DNA from: Micromonospora deserti
GTDB lineage: Bacteria; Actinomycetota; Actinomycetes; Mycobacteriales; Micromonosporaceae
NCBI RefSeq assembly: GCF_003236335.1
Contig: NZ_POUB01000020.1
Coordinates: 1-50,380, forward strand
Length of the DNA stretch: 50,380 nucleotides
Direction of reading: 5' to 3'
In this document: positions 44,191 to 50,380 of the stretch, piece by piece
Position numbering within the stretch: position 1 is the stretch's first letter
Layout of the letters: every line of letters starts with the position of its first letter
Made by a program: the position numbers and the translations under genes
The notes under the pieces: generated by a model
Told to the model about the DNA's origin: nothing
The model's database searches: none
Seen by the model: only the letters and a program-made list of their open reading frames with translations

Positions 44191-45474
44191 TCAGGCGCGT
44201 CGGCGCGTGAAGCGCTGGTTGGGGTTGCCGTTATAGGTGTACTGGGAAATGCGGGCTCCGTCGGCGGTGGAGTACTCCCAGACGTCCATGGCCAGGCCCG
44301 ATTGCCGGTTGATGAGGCTGATCACGTCACCACCGTGGTCGACGATGCGCCATTGCTGGCTGGCGACAGTGCTGCTGGGCTGCTGAGTGATGTCGGCGCC
44401 GCTGCTGTTGCTGGAGACCTGGAGGAAGAGGCCGCTGTGGCGGGCCTTGATGCGGAAGTGGCCGTCGCCGGTGTCGACGAACTCGAACTGCTGGTTGAGC
44501 CTGCCGTTGGTCGGCCACTGGATGAGCACGGCGCCGGCTGCGGTGGAGGCCCCGTTGATGTCGGCCGCCTTGCCGCTGTGCTGGGCCAGCAGGTTGTAGT
44601 AGCCCGGGCCAGTGGAGTTGTCGACGAATTCCCAGCGGGTGTCGGAGCCGGCCGCGTCGGCGGGGAGACGGTCGCGGGCGGCGGTGTCGCCGTACATGGT
44701 CCAGCGTGCCCAGTCTACGACGGTGGCGGGAAACCGGCTGTCGCTCCAGAAGCTGGTGTGGCTCCCGCCGAGGAAGGTGAGGAAGGCCTTGGGCGCGGGC
44801 ATTTCCGTATACGCCTGCCGGGCCGAGGAGTACGACGTGGTCGAGTCGCGGTCGCCGTGGACGAACAGGACTTTGGCCGAGACCGAGCTGGCGGGGTTGC
44901 CCATGTCGATGCACGACTGCGGGTTGGCGGAAATGATCCGGCTGTCGGGCCAAGCGGTCAGCAGGCCGTGGGTGACCATGCCGCCCAGGGAGTGGCCGGA
45001 GACGCCGACGCCGATGTTGGTGTTGATGCGTCCGGCCAGCGGTCCGCTCGCGTTGAGGGCGAGAGTGTTGGTGAGGATCTGGGAGACGTCCCTGGAGGTG
45101 TTGCCGTTGTTGACGTCGTTGAAGTTGTGGTTGAAGTGCGGAGCGGGGACGATGAAGCCCGCTGCGGCCAGGGCCCGGATGATGAACAGGGAGTTCTGCG
45201 GGCTGCTTTGGAAGCCATGGGTGAAGTTGTAGACGGGAAAGACGCCGTTAGCGGCCGGGGCGTTCGTGACGGGGTTACCGCCGGGGGTACCGGTGGCCGG
45301 GTAGTAGACGTAGGTGGTGCACGGGCGGCTGCCTCGGTACCAGTCGTACCGGCGCACGCCTACGGCGAACGGCGTAGACGGCGCTGGATCGGCGTGCGCC
45401 GGTCCGGAACCGAACAGGGAGACGCCCGCCGCGGCGGCGGTCAGCCCGAGGAAGTTACGTCGTTGCATCAACAT
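44191..45474 (-). CDS. Secreted alpha/beta-hydrolase with C-terminal ricin-type lectin
   Basis: Protein of 427 aa. A Tat-like signal (MQRRNFLGLTAAAAGVSLFG) is followed by an alpha/beta-hydrolase domain (about 32-275) of the polyester-hydrolase/chlorophyllase-like type. The oxyanion strand is YNFTHGFQSS, the nucleophile elbow GVSGHSLGGM, an acidic residue lies in VLFVHGDRDSTT and the histidine in LGGSHTSFW. A ricin beta-trefoil (about 285-425; repeats ending NQQF, SQQW, NQRF) follows. An esterase acting on wall-bound acyl groups is the simplest reading; the substrate is unknown. AAGGAG stands five bases before ATG 45474. It sits between DUF2264 and the second PL11, all on the same strand. Confidence 0.88.
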   Translation of the reverse strand: MLMQRRNFLGLTAAAAGVSLFGSGPAHADPAPSTPFAVGVRRYDWYRGSRPCTTYVYYPATGTPGGNPVTNAPAANGVFPVYNFTHGFQSSPQNSLFIIRALAAAGFIVPAPHFNHNFNDVNNGNTSRDVSQILTNTLALNASGPLAGRINTNIGVGVSGHSLGGMVTHGLLTAWPDSRIISANPQSCIDMGNPASSVSAKVLFVHGDRDSTTSYSSARQAYTEMPAPKAFLTFLGGSHTSFWSDSRFPATVVDWARWTMYGDTAARDRLPADAAGSDTRWEFVDNSTGPGYYNLLAQHSGKAADINGASTAAGAVLIQWPTNGRLNQQFEFVDTGDGHFRIKARHSGLFLQVSSNSSGADITQQPSSTVASQQWRIVDHGGDVISLINRQSGLAMDVWEYSTADGARISQYTYNGNPNQRFTRRRA

Positions 45475-45500
45475 GGTGACTCCTTATGTGGGATAGAGGT

Positions 45501-45528
45501 GGTGGGGGCGGTCCGGCGCGCCCCCACC
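45501..45528 (-). terminator. Terminator between PL11 and the hydrolase
   Basis: A perfect 10-bp stem GGTGGGGGCG/CGCCCCCACC with an 8-base loop lies 10 bases past the PL11 stop and 27 bases before the next start. It would separate the two transcripts or reduce read-through. Confidence 0.6.
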
Positions 45529-45537
45529 GGTTGGCGT

Positions 45538-48162
45538 TTAGCGCACGTAGATGGTGGGTTGTGGTGGGTTGCTCATGCCGTTGCCGAGGAAGAAGCTCGG
45601 GTGTGGCGGCTGGTTATAGGCGGTGTTCTGCCAGGCAATGGCGACTCGGTATTGCGGGTCGTGCATCAGGGTGTAGATCCGCCGGTCGGTTTGGATCGGG
45701 GTGGCGTAGATGCGCAAGGCTGCGTTGTCGTCACGCGGGAAGATGATCTCCTCGCGCCAGTCGCCGAACAGGTCGCCCGACAATGACGGAGTCGACTTGG
45801 TCCCATTGATGGAATGCGCGCCCGTGGCGGTGAGCAGGCGGGTGTCGCCGCTGGTGCCGTACTTGTCGACGCGGTTGCCGTCCAGCAGTTCCCGCACCGG
45901 GTCGGCATCCCACCAGGCGAGGAAGTTGTAGCTACTCGGGTTGCGCCCGACGCTGCTGCCGGAGGCGTTGAACAGGTTACCCAGGCCGGTGCCGGTCCCC
46001 CAGAACTCGCCACCCGCGTTGCCGGCGTAGATGTCGCCTGCCACGCCGCGTGCCGGGCCCTCGCATCCACAGGTGTTGTTCCTCTGCATGATGATCGAGC
46101 CGTTGTTGGCATCCCGCAGCGTGGCGGAGGCACCGGAGCTCTGCTCGTGGATCATCCAGATCTCCTTGCCCGCTCGGCTGGGCACGAAGTCACCCACATG
46201 CAGGGCGTCGCCGTGGGCGTAGAAGCTGGTGGTGTACCTGCCGGTGCCGTTGGCGTTGATGGTCATGCCGCCATAGATGACTTCGTCGGTGCCGTTGCCG
46301 TCGACGTCGGCGATGGACAGCGAGTGCGCGCCACGCCCACCCCACTGGCTGCCGGTGTTGCTGGAGTCGAACTTCCACCGCATGGTGAGCTGGCCGTTGC
46401 GGAAGTCCCACGCCGCGATCGTGCTCTTGGCGTAGTAGCCGCGGCCCATGATGAGGCTGGGTCGCTGGCCGTCCAGATACGCGGTGCCGGCAAGGAACCG
46501 GTCGCCGCGGTTGCCGTAGTTGTCGCCCCAGTCGTTGATGTTGCCGCGGGCGGGCTCGAAGTTGACGGTGGACATGACGGCGCCGGTAAGCCCGTTGAAC
46601 ATGGTCAGATATTCGGGCCCGGTGATGATGTAGCCGGAGGAGTTCCGGTGGTCGGCGCTGGCGTTGCCGATCACCTGACCGGTGCCCGAGACGGTGCCGT
46701 CGCCGGTCTTGACCGCGAGCTCGGCGCGCCCGTCCCCGTCGTAGTCGTACACCTGGAACTGGGTGTAGTGCGCCCCAGCGCGAATGTTGCGGCCCAGGTT
46801 GATGCGCCACAGCCGCTGACCGTTGAGCCGGTACGCGTCGATGTAGACATTGCTGGTGTAGCCGGACTGTGAGTTGTCCTTCTGGTCGCTGGGATCCCAC
46901 TTCAGGAAGATCTCGTACTGGCCGTCGCCGTCCGCGTCACCGACGCTCGCGTCACCGGCCGTGTAGTTGCTGCCCGGCCGGGAAATCGGCACGTCGAGGT
47001 AGTTGCCGCCGGCAAAGCGCAGTGACGGCTCGGACGCCGGCTGCTCGACCCCGTTGACTACCGCACGCACGGTGTAGGACGAGGTCGACGACGCACCCGA
47101 GTCGTAGTGGTTGGTCGGCGCGCCGGAGTAGATCCTGGTGCTCTCCCGGTACAGATTGAAGGTCACGCTGGACGGCTCGGTGCCCAGCAGCCGCCAGCTC
47201 ACCAGGTTGCCGCTTCCAGAGCGGACGCTGATCAGGCCCCGGTTCAGGCGCTCCATCTGCCGGCCAGAGGGCGGTGGTGGGTCACCACCCAGCGAAAAGT
47301 CAAGGTAGTCCACATTGGGCAGACCGTCCGAGGTGGTGGGGCTGAAGCGGATGGTATTGCTTCCAGAGGTCACCTGGACCGAGAGCGACTTCACCGCCCA
47401 GGTCGCCCACGACCCGGTGGGCTCGAAGGACGCCGCTTGCGCGGTTGAACCGTTCACGATTACGTCGGCCGGGCGTGCCGCCGTGCCGCCGTTGGCGAAC
47501 CGCACCTCGAGCGTCGCGGTCCCGGAGGATGACGCATCGACCGTAAACTGCACCGCCGCGCCGACAGCGTTGTCGCCGTTACAGAATCCCGTGCCGGAGT
47601 AGCCGGAGTGGTTGGTATCGATGCTGCCGCCGCAGGTCGCCGGCGCGTCTTCTACCTCGGAGCGGACCGGTCCGGCCGCGACTTCAAAGTCGAGATAGTC
47701 TACATTGGGTAGACCTGCCGCGGTCGTCGGGCTCAGCCGGATCGTGTTGCTTCCAGCGTTCACCGAGGCGGTGAGCGTCTTGGTGGCCCAGGTGTTCCAG
47801 GGGCCGGTAGGCTCGAAGGCGGTGCCTGGATGGATTACCACGCCGTTGATGAGCACGTCCGCGGGGCGGGTCGCGGTCGCGCCGTTGGCATACCGGATGG
47901 CGATCGTCGCTGTACCGGCTGCGGCGGCCGACACGGTGAACTGTGCTGCCGCAGCGACCGTGTTGTTCCCGTTGCAGAATCCGCTGCCGGAATAGCCGGA
48001 GTGGTTGGATTCGATGACACCATCGCATGTGGAGGGTGCGGTCTCGGTTTCATAGCGGGTCGCCGCTGCCGAAGCCGTCGCCGAGGTTACTACGCTGGCA
48101 CCAGACACCGTTAAGACGAGGCCGGCGGAGACCAGCGCGACGCGCTGTCTAGGTGAGAGCAT
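45538..48162 (-). CDS. Tandem CBM35 - rhamnogalacturonan endolyase (PL11)
   Basis: Protein of 874 aa. Signal peptide about 1-33, first CBM35 (about 35-163, ending NVDYLDFEV), second CBM35 (about 168-295, APATCGGSIDTNHSGYSGTG), short Pro linker, then PL11 (about 305-874). The lyase starts RQMERLNRGLISVRSGS and shows DADGDGQYEIFLKWDPSD, DYDGDGRAELAVKTGD, DVDGNGTDEVIYGG, GDLFGDWREEIIFPRDD and the late PPHPSFFLGNGM. It is longer than the first PL11 because of the extra CBM35. GGAG is six bases before ATG 48162. A promoter of the shared CBM35 type and a leader hairpin lie upstream, and a PaaX-like gene is divergent. Confidence 0.94.
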   Translation of the reverse strand: MLSPRQRVALVSAGLVLTVSGASVVTSATASAAATRYETETAPSTCDGVIESNHSGYSGSGFCNGNNTVAAAAQFTVSAAAAGTATIAIRYANGATATRPADVLINGVVIHPGTAFEPTGPWNTWATKTLTASVNAGSNTIRLSPTTAAGLPNVDYLDFEVAAGPVRSEVEDAPATCGGSIDTNHSGYSGTGFCNGDNAVGAAVQFTVDASSSGTATLEVRFANGGTAARPADVIVNGSTAQAASFEPTGSWATWAVKSLSVQVTSGSNTIRFSPTTSDGLPNVDYLDFSLGGDPPPPSGRQMERLNRGLISVRSGSGNLVSWRLLGTEPSSVTFNLYRESTRIYSGAPTNHYDSGASSTSSYTVRAVVNGVEQPASEPSLRFAGGNYLDVPISRPGSNYTAGDASVGDADGDGQYEIFLKWDPSDQKDNSQSGYTSNVYIDAYRLNGQRLWRINLGRNIRAGAHYTQFQVYDYDGDGRAELAVKTGDGTVSGTGQVIGNASADHRNSSGYIITGPEYLTMFNGLTGAVMSTVNFEPARGNINDWGDNYGNRGDRFLAGTAYLDGQRPSLIMGRGYYAKSTIAAWDFRNGQLTMRWKFDSSNTGSQWGGRGAHSLSIADVDGNGTDEVIYGGMTINANGTGRYTTSFYAHGDALHVGDFVPSRAGKEIWMIHEQSSGASATLRDANNGSIIMQRNNTCGCEGPARGVAGDIYAGNAGGEFWGTGTGLGNLFNASGSSVGRNPSSYNFLAWWDADPVRELLDGNRVDKYGTSGDTRLLTATGAHSINGTKSTPSLSGDLFGDWREEIIFPRDDNAALRIYATPIQTDRRIYTLMHDPQYRVAIAWQNTAYNQPPHPSFFLGNGMSNPPQPTIYVR

Positions 48163-48302
48163 GATTGACTCCAACAGGTTTGCCGTACGACTGAGGACGT
48201 TGGCGGAGTGCCCCACATCAAATGAACGGAGCACGGCCAAGCAGTGCCGTTAACAGGCAGCGCTCCCGCGTACCCGACCGCCGGATTGGTCCGCACCAGG
48301 TC

Positions 48303-48333
48303 GGCTTCCCTCGCGCCCGGAGCGAGGGAAGCC
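48303..48333 (-). other. 12-bp hairpin in the PL11 leader
   Basis: GGCTTCCCTCGC and its complement, separated by 7 bases, form a perfect stem between the predicted promoter and the PL11 start. It has no U-tract. It could be an attenuator, an mRNA-stabilising hairpin or an old terminator. Confidence 0.5.
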
Positions 48334-48379
48334 TGTCGGGCCAACACACTAAGCGGTCGCTGTTCGGCTCCCAGGACGT

Positions 48380-48419
48380 ATGTAACAGATACATTGCCTT
48401 AAGGGCATTCAGCTGTCAA
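48380..48419 (-). promoter_or_regulatory. CBM35-type promoter module, copy 3
   Basis: On the minus strand, ATCGATTGACAG carries TTGACA (48414-48419). After exactly 17 bases comes CAATGT (48391-48396), then ATCTGTTACATACG. Compared with copy 2, the flank ATCGA, the -35, the spacing and CAA..TATCTG are the same. Confidence 0.6.
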
Positions 48420-48562
48420 TCGATCCACGTCGCTATTTTGAGGTCGAGCCGTGCCGCTTGCGCCGCTGCCAGCCGCTGGAGACCAAGCCACGCCCCAGTA
48501 GGCTGTCGCGGGCCGCTACAGTCGGCACATCCGTGTACCGCAGCTCGCAGCCGGAGTGCACC

Positions 48563-49552
48563 GTGGCCCGTGTGTTCAGCATCGACGAGATCTTCCCCGA
48601 CGGCGGGCCCGAATCCGTGCGGCTGCCGCGCCGGCAGGCCGGGTCGCCTCAGGGACTCGGGGTGACCCTGATCTCGGACTACACGATCGGCGCCCGCGCG
48701 TGGTTGCCGTCCGCGGCGATCGTGGTTCTGCTCGGCGAGTTCGGGGTGAGCAACGGTGCTGCCCGCACGACCATCAGTCGGCTGGCCCGCCGGGGCGTGC
48801 TGGAGGGCAGCAGACAGGGCAAGCACAGCTCCTACCGCCTGACAGAACCCGCTGTGGCGAACCTGTCCAGGGGCGGCCTCGGGATCGCCGCGTTCGCCGC
48901 GGGCCCCGGCTCATGGGATGGGTCGTGGACGCTGGTCGCGTTCACTATGCCGCAAGAGGAGACCACGCAACGGCGTGCGGTTCGGGACCACTTGCGATGG
49001 CGCGGATACGCACCGCTGTACGACGGGGTCTGGTTGTCACCGCACCCGATGACGGCGGAGGAACGAACCGGCCTGGAAGGTTTGGCGCTCGGTGGGATGA
49101 GCGTGTTCCGCGCGCAGCACCTGCAACTGGAGACCCAGGCCAACCGGAACCCAGTCGACGCCTGGGACATCGCGGGCATCGCCAAGGAGTACACAGGGTT
49201 TATCAAGCGTTGGAGCCGTTTGCTGCCTCGCATCACGGCCGGCGCGGTCACCGGCGCCGCAGCGGTGCGGGCCCGCACGGAGGTGATGGACACTTACCGC
49301 CGTTTCCCGGTGATCGACCCACTGCTGCCGATCGAGCTTCTGCCGCCCGGCTGGCCGCGCGCACGCGCGCGGGAGGTGTTCGTCGCGGTATATGACGGGC
49401 TGGCCGCATCGGCCCAGGACCATGTTCGAGCCGTCGCGGCCAGCGTCGCCGAGGGGCCGCACGCGCAGATCCGGGCTCACACGGTCGCCGAAATGAGTGT
49501 CGTGGGTCATCATCCTTTCAAGCCCGAGCTGACAACGCCACGGATGAAGTAG
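48563..49552 (+). CDS. PaaX-like transcriptional regulator 2
   Basis: Protein of 329 aa, collinear with PaaX-like regulator 1. It shares FSIDEIFPDGGPESVRLPRRQ at the start, the winged helix AAIVVLLGEFGVSNGAARTTISRLARRGVLEGSRQGKHSSYRL, RDHLRWRGYAPLYDGVWLSPHP, and the C-terminal TEVMDTYRRFPVIDPLLPIELLPPGWPRARAREVFVAVYDGLA. GTG 48563 has GGAG six bases upstream; an upstream ATG adds 35 unlike residues. It is divergent from the tandem-CBM35 PL11, which it probably controls. The last 15 or so codons overlap the 3' end of the convergent permease gene by 43 bases, so its C-terminal tail differs from copy 1. Confidence 0.92.
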   Translation: MARVFSIDEIFPDGGPESVRLPRRQAGSPQGLGVTLISDYTIGARAWLPSAAIVVLLGEFGVSNGAARTTISRLARRGVLEGSRQGKHSSYRLTEPAVANLSRGGLGIAAFAAGPGSWDGSWTLVAFTMPQEETTQRRAVRDHLRWRGYAPLYDGVWLSPHPMTAEERTGLEGLALGGMSVFRAQHLQLETQANRNPVDAWDIAGIAKEYTGFIKRWSRLLPRITAGAVTGAAAVRARTEVMDTYRRFPVIDPLLPIELLPPGWPRARAREVFVAVYDGLAASAQDHVRAVAASVAEGPHAQIRAHTVAEMSVVGHHPFKPELTTPRMK

Positions 49553-50380
49553 CGCTGCGCGAACAGGAAGATCACTAGGACGGGTACCACATAGAGGGCA
49601 GCGGCGGCCGCCTGCACCGTGGCGTGGGGGTTGCCATGGGGGTCGCGGTAGAACCCGGCGATAGCGACAGACAGTGTGGTGTGGTCGGGATCGAGGAGCA
49701 GGGCTGGCGCGATGTAGTCGCCCCAAATCCAGGTGAACGAGAGCAGGAAGGAAGTCCACAGCACCGGCCGGGACAGCGGCAGGAAGATCCGCAGGAAGAT
49801 GCGACCGTACCCGCAACCGTCGATGATCGCCGCCTCCTCCAGCTCAGCAGGGATGGCGGCGAAGAACTGGCGGAACAGGAACACCAGGAACGGCGACGCC
49901 GCGAGGCCCCACAGCACCCATGGCCAGTACGTGTTGACCAGCCCGGCCCGAGCGAACAGCACGTAGGTCGGAATCAGGGTGAGAATCTGCGGCAGCATCA
50001 TGGTGGACAGCACCAGCACGAACAGCGGGCGTTTGCCGCGCCCGCGCAGGCGGGCGAAGCCAAACCCGACCGCCGCGCTGGAGAGCGTCACCAGAATCGC
50101 GTACAGGAACGACAGGAACAGCGAGTTCCCCAGGTACGCCGTGAAGTTGATCTCGGTGAGGGCCCGGGTGAAGTTCTCCCACTGTGGCGTCTCCGGCAGG
50201 ATCTTCGTGGGGATCGTCACCCATTCCGTCTTGGTTTTCAGCGCGGCCAGCACAAGCCAGGCGAACGGCCCGGCGAACAGTACCGCGAGTGTCATCAGCA
50301 GCAGGTAGGTGACCGCCGCGTTGGTCCGCCGCCGCGGGCGCCGCGGGCGCCGGGGCGGGGCAGGCCGCGCCGCGCTGGGG
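49510..50380 (-). CDS. Carbohydrate ABC permease (MalG type), 5' end outside the window
   Basis: The frame is open to the window edge: before the first internal ATG (50295) it already reads a Pro/Arg-rich stretch and NAAVTYLLL leading into the first membrane helix, so the start lies beyond 50380. About 290 residues are visible, with six membrane segments. The EAA loop is LEEAAIIDGCGYGRIFLRIFLPLSRP and the ending is FAQRYFIRGVVSSGLKG. It is probably the last gene of another importer operon whose other parts are to the right. It converges with PaaX-like gene 2, with a 43-base overlap. Confidence 0.92.
   Translation of the reverse strand, partial: PSAARPAPPRRPRRPRRRTNAAVTYLLLMTLAVLFAGPFAWLVLAALKTKTEWVTIPTKILPETPQWENFTRALTEINFTAYLGNSLFLSFLYAILVTLSSAAVGFGFARLRGRGKRPLFVLVLSTMMLPQILTLIPTYVLFARAGLVNTYWPWVLWGLAASPFLVFLFRQFFAAIPAELEEAAIIDGCGYGRIFLRIFLPLSRPVLWTSFLLSFTWIWGDYIAPALLLDPDHTTLSVAIAGFYRDPHGNPHATVQAAAAALYVVPVLVIFLFAQRYFIRGVVSSGLKG

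Larger units (their letters stand above)
48163..48562. other. Divergent control region of PL11 and PaaX-like gene 2
   Basis: These 400 bases contain no gene. They hold the minus-strand promoter module (48380-48419), a leader hairpin (48303-48333) and the GTG ribosome site of the PaaX-like gene. A symmetrical TATGTA-5-TACAT element at 48379-48394 overlaps the predicted -10 region and would suit a repressor. Confidence 0.55.

Noticed and set aside
43747..45786. A 679-codon plus-strand frame
   Set aside because: It is antisense to the lectin hydrolase and its neighbours, and Gly/Val-rich without recognisable motifs.
50331..50355. Short GCGCCGCGG-type tandem repeat
   Set aside because: It lies inside the coding Pro/Arg stretch of the last permease and is explained by codon bias.

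Overview
The window is about 70% G+C. Most genes run on the minus strand, GTG starts are common, and there are many secreted CBM35- and ricin-type-lectin-tagged carbohydrate enzymes, Tat/Sec signal peptides, and PaaX- and LacI-type regulators. This points to a filamentous actinomycete, plausibly Micromonosporaceae. That assignment is an inference from style and gene content; no rRNA or other marker gene lies in the window. No tRNA, rRNA or CRISPR array was seen.

Layout. (1) 216-5509: a MacB/LolCDE-like ABC exporter (FtsX-type permease and ATPase) is divergent from a NarL-type sensor kinase and response regulator, and a dyad sits between them. (2) 5.6-11.2 kb: a scrap zone. It holds an integrase fragment with an amber codon, other gene ends and a multiply frameshifted serine recombinase, together with an intact trypsin-like protease and an MFS exporter. 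A TrbL-like conjugation gene broken at both ends closes the zone. (3) 11.2-21.7 kb: a beta-glucan or xyloglucan-type island. It has a GH5-CBM13 enzyme whose catalytic part has foreign base composition, a GH3 enzyme, a LacI regulator, and a binding protein with two permeases. Broken CBM35, GH30, GH31 and GH1 pieces lie among them. Three near-identical 14-bp operators tie GH3, LacI and the transporter into one regulon. (4) 21.8-29.1 kb: a pectin-ester island with CBM35-CE12 rhamnogalacturonan acetylesterase, CBM35-CE2-like esterase, a cytosolic SGNH esterase and a PaaX-like regulator. It also holds wrecks of a third CBM35-esterase, a GH35-like enzyme and an ABC-2 permease. (5) 29.3-32.5 kb: a CBM13-GH43 enzyme, a DUF4291 protein and a SUFU-domain protein. 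(6) 32.5-48.2 kb: a rhamnogalacturonan-I (RG-I) utilisation locus. It holds LacI, CBM35-PL11 endo-lyase, PL26-like exo-lyase, an LplABC-type oligosaccharide importer, a DUF2264 protein, an alpha/beta-hydrolase with ricin lectin, and a second PL11 with two CBM35s. (7) 48.6-50.4 kb: a second PaaX-like regulator, divergent from that PL11, and a MalG-type permease running off the right edge.

How the genes fit together (inference). Secreted esterases strip acetyl groups, PL11 endo-lyases cut the RG-I backbone and the exo-lyase trims the products. CBM35s and ricin lectins hold the enzymes on the wall, the Lpl-type ABC system imports oligomers, and intracellular DUF2264 and SGNH proteins may process them. 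The LacI and PaaX regulators sense sugar signals. A shared promoter module (-35 TTGACA, exactly 17 bp, then CAA..TATYTG) precedes three CBM35 loci, and two of these lie next to PaaX-like genes. No GH105/GH88 unsaturated-glycuronyl hydrolase or rhamnosidase is present, which makes DUF2264 the most interesting candidate for a missing step.
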